From: Bacillus sp. RO3
GTDB lineage: Bacteria; Bacillota; Bacilli; Bacillales; Bacillaceae_B
DNA length: 64,000 bases
Direction of reading: 5' to 3'
Assembly (NCBI RefSeq): GCF_012911895.1
Contig: NZ_JAAXCV010000021.1
Location: 62,001 to 126,000, forward strand
Shown here piece by piece: positions 42,792 to 52,057 of the stretch; within the stretch, counting starts at the first letter, position 1; each line of letters starts with the position of its first letter. The notes under the pieces are model-generated. The model made no database searches. It worked only from the letters and a program-made list of their open reading frames with translations, and was not told the DNA's origin. A program made the position numbers and the translations under genes.

Positions 42792-43081
42792 GGAGATTTC
42801 CTGAAAGATTTATGTTAGATAAGTGTATGGAATTGAGACGATGCGAAGGAGGTTGATTACCGCAGCAGGTGCGCGGATCCTGTGGGAAAAGCGGGCATTC
42901 CTGTAGCAACAATCAACACCGGCATTTTTTCTAGACTTTTTGAGAAGGAATTTCCTTAAATCAGACAAAAGAATACGTGAAAATAGAAAATTATTTCTTT
43001 CCCAAGTCAATGGTTTAAGATACGGTAATATGTTACAATTACAACGTTTCAGATCACATAATAAAGAGGCGAATGTTTACA
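42792..43081 (+). other. Structured rocD-rocG intergenic region
   Basis: A closed element at 42841-42925 (ATGC.../...GCAT and GTTGATT 42852-42858 / AATCAAC 42911-42917 enclosing G+C-rich inner hairpins) is followed by TTTTTT, so it can terminate rocD. The rest, about 150 bp, is the rocG leader; no promoter could be fixed with confidence. Confidence 0.5.
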
Positions 43082-44326
43082 ATGGGAGAAAACCTTAATC
43101 TGTTTACTTCTACACAGCATGTCATCAATGATGCTTTATCAAAGCTTGGATATACAGAAGAAATGTATGAGCTTCTGAAAGAGCCGATTCGTATGTTGAC
43201 CGTTCGAATCCCTGTTCGAATGGATGATGGAAGCATAAAAGTGTTTACCGGCTACCGTGCACAGCATAACGATGCAGTCGGACCAACCAAGGGCGGGGTG
43301 CGTTTCCATCCTGAAGTAGATGAAGAGGAAGTAAAGGCTTTATCGATGTGGATGAGCTTGAAATGCGGCATCGTGGATCTTCCGTATGGTGGAGGAAAAG
43401 GCGGGATCATCTGTGATCCCAGAACGATGTCATTCACCGAACTTGAAAAGCTGAGCCGTGGTTATGTTCGTGCCATCAGTCAGATTGTAGGGCCGACAAA
43501 GGATATCCCTGCGCCTGATGTATACACGAACTCTCAAATTATGGCTTGGATGATGGATGAATACAGCCGTCTCCGTGAAAATGATTCACCAGGATTCATT
43601 ACAGGGAAGCCGATTGTATTAGGTGGATCTCAAGGTCGGGAAAAGGCAACTGCTCAAGGAGTTACGATCTGTATCGAAGAAGCGGCAAAGAAACGGGGCA
43701 TTGACATCAAAGGCGCGCGCGTCGTGATTCAAGGCTTTGGTAATGCAGGAAGTTTCCTGGCGAAGTTCATGCACGACGCCGGGGCGAAGGTCATCGCGAT
43801 TTCTGATGCCCATGGTGCCCTGCATGACCCGCAAGGACTGGATATTGATTATCTATTGGATCGTCGAGACAGCTTCGGTACGGTAACGACCTTATTTGAA
43901 AATACGATCTCAAATAAGGAATTACTTGAGCTTGAGTGTGACATCCTGGTCCCTGCAGCCATCTCAAACCAAATCACAGAAGAAAATGTCTACGATATTA
44001 AAGCATCCATTGTGGTAGAAGCTGCAAACGGTCCGACTACCTTTGAAGCAACCCGAATCCTTTCGGAAAGAGGGATCCTCCTTGTTCCTGACGTTCTTGC
44101 AAGTGCAGGAGGAGTGACGGTTTCCTACTTTGAGTGGGTTCAGAATAACCAGGGGTATTATTGGACAGAAGAAGAAGTAAACGAGAAGCTTCATGCTAAA
44201 CTTGTCGAAGCTTTCAACAATGTATACGAAACATCTCAGAATCGTCGAGTGAATATGCGACTAGCCGCATATATGGTCGGCGCACGCAAAATGGCTGAAG
44301 CCTCAAGATTCCGAGGTTGGGTGTAA
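43082..44326 (+). CDS. rocG: NAD-specific glutamate dehydrogenase RocG
   Basis: 414-residue glutamate dehydrogenase, oxidising glutamate to 2-oxoglutarate and ammonia. The active-site segment LPYGGGKGGI and the NAD-binding QGFGNAGSFLA are present, and the end RFRGWV matches RocG. The N-terminus (ENLNLFTSTQ) and AISNQIT segment are nearer to RocG than to GudB as I recall them. Two starts are possible, 43073 and 43082; AAAGAGG is three bases from the first and twelve from the second. Own terminator. Confidence 0.9.
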   Translation: MGENLNLFTSTQHVINDALSKLGYTEEMYELLKEPIRMLTVRIPVRMDDGSIKVFTGYRAQHNDAVGPTKGGVRFHPEVDEEEVKALSMWMSLKCGIVDLPYGGGKGGIICDPRTMSFTELEKLSRGYVRAISQIVGPTKDIPAPDVYTNSQIMAWMMDEYSRLRENDSPGFITGKPIVLGGSQGREKATAQGVTICIEEAAKKRGIDIKGARVVIQGFGNAGSFLAKFMHDAGAKVIAISDAHGALHDPQGLDIDYLLDRRDSFGTVTTLFENTISNKELLELECDILVPAAISNQITEENVYDIKASIVVEAANGPTTFEATRILSERGILLVPDVLASAGGVTVSYFEWVQNNQGYYWTEEEVNEKLHAKLVEAFNNVYETSQNRRVNMRLAAYMVGARKMAEASRFRGWV

Positions 44327-44340
44327 CGATCGCATCATAT

Positions 44341-44380
44341 AAAGAACGCAGTCTTTCATTGAAGACTGTGTTCTTTTTTG
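44341..44380 (+). terminator. Terminator of rocG
   Basis: AAAGAACGCAGTCTTTC/GAAGACTGTGTTCTTT with T run. Confidence 0.88.
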
Positions 44381-44533
44381 TTGTTGAAGGAAAATGCCTA
44401 GTGCAGAGCGAAATGATTAAAGAAACCGGGATGTGGGTAAAATCATTAAAATCGACAACAATCAAAAATCATAGTATGATATAAATGTTCTTATGTTTAA
44501 ACAGTTAAACACTAATAGTGTGGAGGGGTTCAT

Positions 44534-45937
44534 ATGTCAACTGAAATGATGATAGAAGAGGCATCTCTTGAAATGGTAGAGACGGCCGTTCAACAACATA
44601 AGCAATATTTCAAGTCTGGGGTAACGAAACCCATTCAATATAGAAAAGAGCTGCTCGAGAAGTTCTCATCAGTCATTAAAAACTATGAGTCGGAAATAAT
44701 AGACGCCTTAAAAAAAGATTTAAATAAATCAGAAATGGAAACATATGCAACAGAAATTGGGATCCTTCTCGAGGAAATTCGTTTCGTATTGAAACATATC
44801 GATGAATGGGCAGAGCCTAAAAAGGTCAAAACGGCGAAAACACATATCGGTTCAAAAGCTTATTCCGTTCCTGAGCCTTATGGAGTCACCCTGATCATTG
44901 CCCCTTGGAATTACCCGATCCAGCTTGCCCTTGCCCCAGTCATCGGTGCGATTGCAGCAGGAAACACGGCAATCATTAAACCTTCGGAACTGACTCCTGT
45001 CACTTCTGCCTTATTGGCGCAAATGATCAATACTCACTTTGATCCAAAGCAGCTTTTCGTCATTGAAGGCGGGGTAGAGACGACACAGCATTTGCTGAAA
45101 CAACCATTTGATTATATTTTCTTCACAGGCAGCGTTCCAGTCGGAAAAGTAGTGATGGAAGCAGCGTCCAAACAACTGATTCCCGTCACACTTGAACTCG
45201 GAGGGAAAAGCCCGTGCATCGTGGATGAAACGGCGGATATCCCCCTGTCTGCCAAGCGAGTAGCCTTCGGGAAAGTGACGAATGCCGGACAGACGTGCAT
45301 CGCTCCTGATTACCTGTTTATCCATAAAAGCAGAAAAGATGAATTTATCACAGAATTTAAGAAAACGGTCATTGAATTTTATGGTACAGAACCGTTAAAA
45401 AGCGAGAAGTATGGACGGATAGTCAATAAGCGTCACTTCGACCGCTTAGCTGGCTACTTAGAGGATGGAGAAGTTCTGTTAGGGGGGAATGTCGATGAGG
45501 CAAACCTTAAAATTGAACCGACATTGATGAAGCCGAGAGATTTTTCAGTTTCTGTCATGCAGGATGAGATATTCGGACCGGTATTTCCTGTGATTGAATA
45601 TGAGGATCTTGAGGAAGTCATTGAATTTGTGACGGAGCGGCCAAAGCCACTTGCCCTTTATTTGTTCACTAGTAATCCTGTTACAGAAGAGAGAATCAAC
45701 ACCTCCATTTCTTATGGTGGGGGATGCGTGAATGATACCCTCATGCATATCGTTACACCATATCTTCCTTTTGGTGGTGTAGGAGAGAGCGGAATCGGGA
45801 ATTATCACGGAGAATCAAGCTTCGCCACTTTCTCCCATTACAAGAGCATCTTGAAGCAGACAACTAAATTTGACTTGAGCTTCCGTTATCCAAGTGGAAA
45901 ATTTGGTATGCAAATCATTAAAAAGTTACTGAAATAA
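44534..45937 (+). CDS. Class 3-type aldehyde dehydrogenase (YwdH-like)
   Basis: 467-residue aldehyde dehydrogenase of the fatty-aldehyde/YwdH subgroup, shorter than RocA-type enzymes and with a hydrophobic, basic C-terminus that may touch the membrane. Glu motif LELGGKSPC, catalytic Cys255 in NAGQTCIAPDY, NAD motif FTGSVPVGK. It would oxidise medium- or long-chain aldehydes; the substrate is not certain. GGAGGGG precedes the ATG. Ends at a bidirectional terminator with yuzA. Confidence 0.87.
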   Translation: MSTEMMIEEASLEMVETAVQQHKQYFKSGVTKPIQYRKELLEKFSSVIKNYESEIIDALKKDLNKSEMETYATEIGILLEEIRFVLKHIDEWAEPKKVKTAKTHIGSKAYSVPEPYGVTLIIAPWNYPIQLALAPVIGAIAAGNTAIIKPSELTPVTSALLAQMINTHFDPKQLFVIEGGVETTQHLLKQPFDYIFFTGSVPVGKVVMEAASKQLIPVTLELGGKSPCIVDETADIPLSAKRVAFGKVTNAGQTCIAPDYLFIHKSRKDEFITEFKKTVIEFYGTEPLKSEKYGRIVNKRHFDRLAGYLEDGEVLLGGNVDEANLKIEPTLMKPRDFSVSVMQDEIFGPVFPVIEYEDLEEVIEFVTERPKPLALYLFTSNPVTEERINTSISYGGGCVNDTLMHIVTPYLPFGGVGESGIGNYHGESSFATFSHYKSILKQTTKFDLSFRYPSGKFGMQIIKKLLK

Positions 45938-45969
45938 CAAAGGTGACCCTTTCAAAGGGTCACCTTTGT
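45938..45969. terminator. Bidirectional terminator, ALDH and yuzA
   Basis: CAAAGGTGACCCTTT/AAAGGGTCACCTTTG perfect stem. Confidence 0.9.
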
Positions 45970-45984
45970 TATCTATAATCGTGA

Positions 45985-46218
45985 TTATCTTGTAGGTTCT
46001 GTATGAGGTTCTCTTTCCAGCTCTTCCGTTGGCTTAAATAACAGTCCGAGATTAATCAGACCAGCAATACCAACCAATCCATATATGATTCTCGACAGAG
46101 CGGCATTTTGACCACCGAAGATTGCTGCCACAAGATCGAATTGAAAGAAGCCGATAAGTCCCCAGTTCACAGCACCAATGATGGTAAGAACCAAAGCAAT
46201 ACGTTGAATTGCACTCAT
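45985..46218 (-). CDS. yuzA: YuzA, DUF378 membrane protein
   Basis: 77-residue protein with two membrane helices and the DUF378 motif GAVNWGLIGFFQFDLVAAIFG split over residues 15-35. Function unknown. The ATG at 46218 follows AAGGAGG at eight bases; the ATG at 46236 overlaps that site. It is divergent from yugJ, with yuzA, yugJ and pgi together as in B. subtilis. Confidence 0.85.
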   Translation of the reverse strand: MSAIQRIALVLTIIGAVNWGLIGFFQFDLVAAIFGGQNAALSRIIYGLVGIAGLINLGLLFKPTEELEREPHTEPTR

Positions 46219-46416
46219 GTTGTTTTCCTCCTTCATTCAATGGCTTACTTATAAGTTTCCCACTCCACTTTTTCTTATACCATTTGCTTATTTTGTGATT
46301 CTCTGTGCAAGTTCTTTGCATTTTGGGGATGATATATTCGATAATAGAAAATGTGTTAAAAACATTTTGGGTAACGAAACATATTGACCCTTGAAAAATA
46401 TAGGAGGTAACAAATA

Positions 46417-47580
46417 ATGAATGACTTTACTTTTTACAATCCGACCAAATTGATCTTTGGAAAAGGGCAAGTAGAACAACTGAAAGAATTGGTACCTCAA
46501 TATGGAAAAAAAGTACTTGTAGTATACGGCGGGGGAAGTATCAAGCGTAATGGCTTATATGATCAAGTCATGTCTTTATTGAAAGATATCGACAGCGAAG
46601 TATTCAAACTCTCCGGGGTAGAACCGAATCCCCGCCTTTCAACGGTTAGACGAGGTGTTGAAATAAGTAAAGAGAACAATATTGACTTTATTCTCGCTGT
46701 TGGTGGCGGAAGTGTCATCGATTGTACGAAAGCAATCGCTGCCGGTGCAAAATACGATGGCGATGCATGGGATTTTGTGACGAAGAAAGCTTTTCCAAAA
46801 GAAGCCCTTCCATTCGGGACCGTCCTGACACTCGCAGCAACGGGCTCTGAAATGAACGCAGGATCTGTCATCACAAATTGGGAAACAAATGAGAAGTATG
46901 GCTGGGGAAGCCCGGTAACATTCCCTCAATTCTCGATCCTTGACCCTGTGAATACATTCACCGTACCGAAAGATCATACAATCTACGGAATGGTGGATAT
47001 GATGAGTCACGTGTTTGAACAATATTTCAATAATGCCACAAACACACCGCTTCAGGACCGTATGTGTGAATCTGTTCTGACGACAGTGATCGAAACGGCT
47101 CCGAAATTGATCAATGATCTGGAAAACTACGAGCTTCGTGAAACGATCCTTTATTCCGGAACAATCGCATTGAACGGAATGCTGCAAATGGGATACAACG
47201 GTGACTGGGCAAGTCATAACATCGAGCATGCCGTGTCAGCTGTTTATGATATCCCCCATGCCGGTGGACTGGCAATCTTATTCCCTAACTGGATGAAGCA
47301 CAATCTGAAAGTGAACCCTTCACGATTTGCCCAACTGGCAGAACGCGTGTTCAATGTTGATCCAGCCGGTAAATCAGAGGAGGAAGTGGCACTCGAAGGA
47401 ATCGAAAAGCTTCGTGAATTCTGGACGAGCATCGGTGCCCCGTCCCGATTGGCTGATTATGATATCGACGACAGCCAACTGGACCTGATGGCAGACAAAG
47501 CCATGGTCAACGGTGAATTTGGTAACTTCAACAAACTGAACAAAGATGACGTTCTTTCCATTTTAAGAGCCTCTCTATAA
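46417..47580 (+). CDS. yugJ: YugJ, iron-dependent (butanol-type) alcohol dehydrogenase
   Basis: 387-residue group III alcohol dehydrogenase, NAD(P)H-dependent. The GGGSVID nucleotide motif and the metal ligands, an Asp and the His residues of MSHVFEQYF and [20 protein letters not shown] (in part), are in place. It resembles the butanol dehydrogenases BdhA/YugJ; the physiological aldehyde is unknown. AGGAGG precedes the ATG. It ends in a GGGACGGACC-type terminator. Confidence 0.9.
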   Translation: MNDFTFYNPTKLIFGKGQVEQLKELVPQYGKKVLVVYGGGSIKRNGLYDQVMSLLKDIDSEVFKLSGVEPNPRLSTVRRGVEISKENNIDFILAVGGGSVIDCTKAIAAGAKYDGDAWDFVTKKAFPKEALPFGTVLTLAATGSEMNAGSVITNWETNEKYGWGSPVTFPQFSILDPVNTFTVPKDHTIYGMVDMMSHVFEQYFNNATNTPLQDRMCESVLTTVIETAPKLINDLENYELRETILYSGTIALNGMLQMGYNGDWASHNIEHAVSAVYDIPHAGGLAILFPNWMKHNLKVNPSRFAQLAERVFNVDPAGKSEEEVALEGIEKLREFWTSIGAPSRLADYDIDDSQLDLMADKAMVNGEFGNFNKLNKDDVLSILRASL

Positions 47581-47589
47581 TGTAGGTAA

Positions 47590-47628
47590 AAGAGGGACGG
47601 ACCTTTTCGAGGTCCGTCCCTCTGTTTT
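47590..47628 (+). terminator. Terminator of yugJ (GGGACGGACC type)
   Basis: AGAGGGACGGACC/GGTCCGTCCCTCT followed by TGTTTTGATTA. Clearly related to the hairpin at 23630-23665, including the flank. Confidence 0.9.
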
Positions 47629-47775
47629 GATTACCGGTCCAAATAAAGGGAAAGATAAGGATTGTTGAAAAAAGTTTAGAATGCATGCGCTTACATGAGG
47701 CAGGCTTTCTTGATTATCGGGTCAGCTTTCGATAAAGTGAGATAGAAGAAAATATATTTTAATCGGAGGATGGTT

Positions 47776-49125
47776 ATGACACACATTCGTTTTGATTATT
47801 CAAAAGCGCTATCGTTTTTTGGAGAACACGAACTTACATACTTAAGTGACGCCGTTAAGGTTGCTCATCATTCTTTACATGAACAAACAGGTGCAGGAAA
47901 CGACTTTTTAGGATGGATCGACCTTCCGGTTGATTATGACAAAGACGAATTTTCTCGAATTCAACAATCTGCAGAAAAGATAAATAGCGATTCAGATGTC
48001 CTTTTAGTTATCGGAATCGGTGGATCTTATTTAGGAGCACGTGCAGCCATTGAAATGCTGAATCACAGCTTTTACAATGCGCTTCCGAAAGAAAAGCGTT
48101 CCACTCCACAAGTATTATTTGTCGGACAAAACATCAGCTCCACCTATATGAAGGATTTAATGGATCTGCTTGATGGAAAAGATTTCTCCATCAATGTGAT
48201 CTCGAAATCCGGAACAACAACGGAACCGGCAATCGCTTTCCGTATTTTCCGTAAAATGCTTGAAGAGAAATATGGGGTAAAAGAAGCACGTAAACGCATT
48301 TATGCAACTACGGACAAGTCCAAAGGGGCTCTTAAAACATTAGCGTCCGACGAAGGCTATGAAACATTCGTTGTTCCAGATGACATTGGAGGACGTTATT
48401 CTGTTCTCACAGCAGTCGGTCTCCTTCCAATTGCCGTAAGCGGAGTGGAAATCGAAAGCATGATGAACGGTGCTGCCCAGGCACGTGAGGATTTCGGTAA
48501 ATCCGAACTTTCCGAAAATGCCGCCTATCAATATGCCGCGGTTCGAAATGCCCTGTACAACAAAGGGAAAACGATTGAAATGCTCGTTAACTATGAGCCG
48601 GGTCTCCAGTATTTCTCTGAATGGTGGAAGCAGTTGTTTGGAGAAAGTGAAGGGAAAGACCAAAAAGGAATTTATCCTTCTTCTGCAAACTTCTCGACGG
48701 ATCTTCATTCTCTTGGACAATATGTTCAGGAAGGACGCCGTGATCTTTTTGAAACGGTCATCAAAGTGTCAGAGCCCCGTCACGAACTGAAGATCGAGAA
48801 GGCTGATAGTGATCTGGACGGGTTGAACTATTTAGCCGGCGAAACGGTTGATTTTGTTAATAACAAAGCATTCGAGGGTACATTGCTTGCCCATACGGAT
48901 GGTGGTGTACCAAATCTTATCGTAGAAATTCCTGCAATGGATGCCTACACATTCGGCTACCTCGTATACTTCTTCGAGAAAGCATGTGCCATGAGCGGGT
49001 ACTTGTTAGGTGTGAATCCATTTGACCAGCCGGGAGTGGAAGCCTACAAAGTGAATATGTTCGCCCTTCTTGGAAAACCAGGATTTGAAGAGAAAAAAGC
49101 GGAACTTGAAAAGCGTCTTAAATAA
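47776..49125 (+). CDS. pgi: Glucose-6-phosphate isomerase
   Basis: 449-residue phosphoglucose isomerase interconverting glucose-6-phosphate and fructose-6-phosphate. Motifs include [11 protein letters not shown], the sugar-phosphate-binding [10 protein letters not shown] and, near the end, [14 protein letters not shown] with the catalytic Lys. It begins [12 protein letters not shown] as in B. subtilis. ATG 47776 has six bases to GGAGG; the ATG at 47770 abuts it. A weak cre-like TGCATGCGCTTACA lies at 47682-47695. Confidence 0.95.
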   Translation: MTHIRFDYSKALSFFGEHELTYLSDAVKVAHHSLHEQTGAGNDFLGWIDLPVDYDKDEFSRIQQSAEKINSDSDVLLVIGIGGSYLGARAAIEMLNHSFYNALPKEKRSTPQVLFVGQNISSTYMKDLMDLLDGKDFSINVISKSGTTTEPAIAFRIFRKMLEEKYGVKEARKRIYATTDKSKGALKTLASDEGYETFVVPDDIGGRYSVLTAVGLLPIAVSGVEIESMMNGAAQAREDFGKSELSENAAYQYAAVRNALYNKGKTIEMLVNYEPGLQYFSEWWKQLFGESEGKDQKGIYPSSANFSTDLHSLGQYVQEGRRDLFETVIKVSEPRHELKIEKADSDLDGLNYLAGETVDFVNNKAFEGTLLAHTDGGVPNLIVEIPAMDAYTFGYLVYFFEKACAMSGYLLGVNPFDQPGVEAYKVNMFALLGKPGFEEKKAELEKRLK

Positions 49126-49128
49126 TGC

Positions 49129-49166
49129 AAAAAGAGCACCGGGGGGAAATCCCGGTGCTCTTTTTA
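49129..49166 (+). terminator. Terminator of pgi
   Basis: AAAAAGAGCACCGGG/CCCGGTGCTCTTTTT stem. Confidence 0.93.
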
Positions 49167-49221
49167 CATTTTTCGTTCACTTTAGGAGAAACTATCCCTA
49201 AAAGAAAGGGGATGAATCCGC

Positions 49222-49629
49222 GTGATTGAGATTTCATCTAGCATTGAAGGACAGCAATATCAGCTGTATAAACTCGAACAGTTATTAAAGCCCCTCGGAT
49301 ATTCCATTGGCGGGAACTGGGATTATGACCACGGCTATTTTGATTATAAAATTGATGACGAAGTCGGTTATGAGTATTTGCGAGTGCCGTTTACGTCTAT
49401 TGACGGTCAATTGGATTCAAGAGGAGCAACCGTGGAGTTCGCCAGGCCATTCCTCCTCTCCCATAAGTATCAGCGTGGTTTGGATGATTACGCCTCAACC
49501 GGAACTTTCTCCGGTTCTGTGAATCAATTCTCGGAACCACAGGATCCCGATGCCACTGTCCCGGAAGAATATATTGAAGTTGGAAGGGAACTTGTCAAAG
49601 AACTGGAGAACGTCTTATTCTCTAGCTAG
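49222..49629 (+). CDS. yugN: YugN-like protein
   Basis: 135-residue soluble protein of the YugN family, function unknown. It has mixed alpha/beta composition; segments GGNWDYDHGYFDYKIDDE and FLRVP-like YLRVPFTSIDG are conserved-looking. The GTG start follows AAAGGGG. Its stop overlaps the convergent yugO stop by eight bases, so no separate terminator stands between them. Confidence 0.83.
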   Translation: MIEISSSIEGQQYQLYKLEQLLKPLGYSIGGNWDYDHGYFDYKIDDEVGYEYLRVPFTSIDGQLDSRGATVEFARPFLLSHKYQRGLDDYASTGTFSGSVNQFSEPQDPDATVPEEYIEVGRELVKELENVLFSS

Positions 49630-50614
49630 AAATCACAAGCAGCTCATCCGACTCCTCGACAATCGTCATTAAAGGAGGATTCACAGTCGTGTTTTCTCCT
49701 TTTTTTATTCCCAAGAGTATCACGTTGTCCTTTAAAAGAGTACCGCTTAGCGTATGAAAACTTTCATTGATATGTTCTTCTGAAACAGGAATCAGTTTTA
49801 AGTTGTTACCTTTCAAATGATTCAACAATTTTAAGATGGTTTTAGACATCCCCTGTGAAATGATGCTATTCATCATGACATAGCTCGTCTGCATATTCGT
49901 CTGAATCACTTCGTCTGCCCCAGCCCGTTTCGCATTTGCCACTTGATCTTTCTGAAGAATTTCAACGACGGTATATAAGTCGGGATGATTTCCTTTAATG
50001 GCGAGGAGGGTCAAAATAGAATTCATATCCGATGTGACCTCATCTTTATTTTGATCAGCAGTAATGATGGCAATTGATGCTTCGTGAAGATTTACTTTTT
50101 TCAGCGTGGCATCTCTAAAGGGTGTGCCTCTGACGAAGTGAATATGATGATGATTATATGGATTTTTTTGAAGAGTTTCGTCTATCAAAATGATATCACA
50201 ATGAGATTGCAGGGAAGTCAGCTGGTTGATGACTTCCCGCGTCCGTTCATTCCAGCCTACGATGATCACGTGTTCTTTCCCTTTGAAGGTGGCTTTTCCT
50301 TCCAGGTAAGCATTTTGGGTCATGACCGTTTCCCATGCCAGTGTGACAAAATAGGTCGATAGAAAGCCGGCACCTACAAGGATGAGAACGATGCCGATCA
50401 TTCTTCCTTCAAATGTCAGCGGAACAAAATCTCCATATCCTACTGTGGAGGTCGTGATGATCGCCCACCATATCCCGTCAAATAAAGTAGGGAAGGTATC
50501 AGGCTCGATGAAATGAATAATCGTTCCAAACGAGAGCATTAATGTGATGGCAATCAAAAATATCCTGACAACAATAGGCCAGCGCGAAAACCCATGAAGC
50601 ATTTGCTGTACCAT
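49622..50614 (-). CDS. yugO: YugO, K+ channel with RCK domain
   Basis: 330-residue potassium channel: two membrane helices (about 15-35 and 70-95) around the pore with filter TTSTVGYGDF (residues 54-63), then a cytosolic RCK (TrkA-N) domain starting KEHVIIVGWNERT and a TrkA-C-like end. In B. subtilis YugO works in biofilm electrical signalling and is expressed with mstX. Here the upstream gene is an acetyltransferase and no mstX is seen. The ATG at 50614 follows AAGGAG; the longer form from 50647 is rejected. Confidence 0.88.
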   Translation of the reverse strand: MVQQMLHGFSRWPIVVRIFLIAITLMLSFGTIIHFIEPDTFPTLFDGIWWAIITTSTVGYGDFVPLTFEGRMIGIVLILVGAGFLSTYFVTLAWETVMTQNAYLEGKATFKGKEHVIIVGWNERTREVINQLTSLQSHCDIILIDETLQKNPYNHHHIHFVRGTPFRDATLKKVNLHEASIAIITADQNKDEVTSDMNSILTLLAIKGNHPDLYTVVEILQKDQVANAKRAGADEVIQTNMQTSYVMMNSIISQGMSKTILKLLNHLKGNNLKLIPVSEEHINESFHTLSGTLLKDNVILLGIKKGENTTVNPPLMTIVEESDELLVISS

Positions 50615-50668
50615 TCTACCAGCTCCTTTTTCATCTGCACTGACCATTATTGCCTATTCAGGATCGTC

Positions 50669-51220
50669 TCATAACCGGGACGGCCATTCTTTCTTCAGCA
50701 GACTGAACATATGGGCATCATATGTATGGTCACCCTGAAGAATATATTCTCTCAGCAATCCCTCCTGCTTAAAGCCAAGCTTTTCCACCACTCTTGAGGA
50801 AGCTTTGTTGAAAGGGACGATGACTGCCCCTACACGATTCATTCCTCTTTCTTCAAACAAATAGGTAAGTAAAGGGGTGAGGGCTTCTCCCATGATGCCT
50901 TTTCCCCATTGATCAGGGATTAGATCGTACCCTATTTCACAGCGTTTATAGGCCTTGGAAATAGCGTGGAATCCACATGTACCAATCATCTTGTCAGTGA
51001 TTTTCTCCACAATCGCCCAGCGCATGGGACCACCTGATCCCAGGTGCTGTTCGTAGTTCTCCACCATACTGACGGCCACATCCTTCGACTCAATGGGACT
51101 CATGCCAAAATAGCGGAGAACGTCATCTGAAGTATATAGCTCGTAAAGAAAATCAACATCTTTCATAGAGAGCTGCCTTAGAGTTAATCTCTCTGTTTCC
51201 AGCACTGGATATTTTTCCAT
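50669..51220 (-). CDS. GNAT acetyltransferase, RimJ/RimL-like
   Basis: 183-residue N-acetyltransferase of the RimJ/RimL group (COG1670). The N-terminal TERLTLRQLSMKD strand, the CoA-binding QWGKGIMGEAL and late FNKASSRVVEKLGF are typical. It may acetylate ribosomal-protein N-termini or small molecules; substrate unknown. The ATG at 51220 follows AAAGGGG; the extended frame to 51337 crosses the prsA remnant. It reads toward yugO, with a 54-bp gap. Confidence 0.82.
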   Translation of the reverse strand: MEKYPVLETERLTLRQLSMKDVDFLYELYTSDDVLRYFGMSPIESKDVAVSMVENYEQHLGSGGPMRWAIVEKITDKMIGTCGFHAISKAYKRCEIGYDLIPDQWGKGIMGEALTPLLTYLFEERGMNRVGAVIVPFNKASSRVVEKLGFKQEGLLREYILQGDHTYDAHMFSLLKKEWPSRL

Positions 51221-51250
51221 TATTTTCAACCCCTTTATGGAAAGTATATC

Positions 51251-51634
51251 ATGGAAGTGTCTAATGAAGAGGTGTGAAGTTTCATAAAGGAGGCATTTCA
51301 AGACGTAATGACTGCCGGTGGCTTGACCCAATCTCACATGAAAAGGGATAGTGAAAGCTACTTAAAGAAGGTAAAGGTATTAGAACCGCGGATTGAAGTG
51401 ACGGAAGAAGAAATGAAATCCTTTTTTGATGACAACATAGAGACCCTTGCACAGGGGGAGCAAGTAAGAGCCAGTCACATCCTCGTAGAAGACGAAGAAA
51501 CGGCGGTGGAAGTAAAAAAGAAACCTGATAATGGGTAGGACTTTGCTGACATGCATGAGGTAGATAAGCAAGAAGCGAAAGAACCTGTCTACAAAGAAAA
51601 CAAGGCAGATATAAGAGAATGCTGCAGCTTGAAC
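51251..51634 (+). pseudogene. prsA: Decayed fragment of foldase prsA
   Basis: In one frame from 51251 the bases encode EVSNEEV, a stop (TGA 51275), KEAFQDVMTAGGL, then IEVTEEEMKSFFDDN and VRASHILVEDEETA, the parvulin-domain entry of PrsA, then a second stop (TAG at 51536) followed by DFADM. There is no signal peptide, lipobox or C-terminal half, and a deletion seems to lie after SNEEV. The family segments are recognisable, so this is a remnant and not a functional small gene. Confidence 0.75.
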
Positions 51635-51730
51635 TAGCGTACCTTAATGATAACTGCTTCTTTTCAGAGGTTTTGTATTTATTCATAATGGGTATCAGTG
51701 GATTATGAGTATGCAGAAGGGGAGGATACG

Positions 51731-52015
51731 ATGATTGTACATTTTTGTGTTGAAGGACATCCCTATGTATTCCACAAACAAGAATTTAATGATATCTCTC
51801 CGCTCCTTCTCATGAAGGACGCAGGGACACTTATGAAATTCTCCGCTGAACAGGAGGGATCTTGTTTTATCGAAGCAAGGATTATCAAAACATCCTTTGA
51901 AACCATATTGGACTCTTCAGGGGAAATCAAAGAACAATTTTTAGCAGTCCATTTGTTTGTGGAAGATGAGGATTTGAAGAAGAGGTTTGTTCATCATGTG
52001 ACGTCGAGTATATAG
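51731..52015 (+). CDS. Small hypothetical protein
   Basis: 94-residue acidic protein beginning MIVHFCVEGHPYVFHKQEF, with beta-strand-like segments; no family recognised. AAGGGGAGG stands five bases before the ATG at 51731, which is better than the GTG at 51698. A terminator follows. It lies among decayed sequence, but its reading frame is open and well signalled. Confidence 0.55.
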   Translation: MIVHFCVEGHPYVFHKQEFNDISPLLLMKDAGTLMKFSAEQEGSCFIEARIIKTSFETILDSSGEIKEQFLAVHLFVEDEDLKKRFVHHVTSSI

Positions 52016-52017
52016 CA

Positions 52018-52057
52018 AAAAGAGCGTCGTCATATACAAAGTGACCACGCTTTTTTG
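52018..52057 (+). terminator. Terminator after the 94-aa gene
   Basis: AGAGCGT-CGTCA/TGACC-ACGCTTTT stem with mismatch and six T. Confidence 0.7.

Noticed and set aside
44534-45937. Second rocA copy
   Set aside because: Shorter, with the class 3 aldehyde dehydrogenase pattern and a membrane-like C-terminus, so not a P5C dehydrogenase.
51308-51538. 76-codon gene
   Set aside because: Matches the interior of PrsA, bounded by stops, no start signal; treated as part of a pseudogene.
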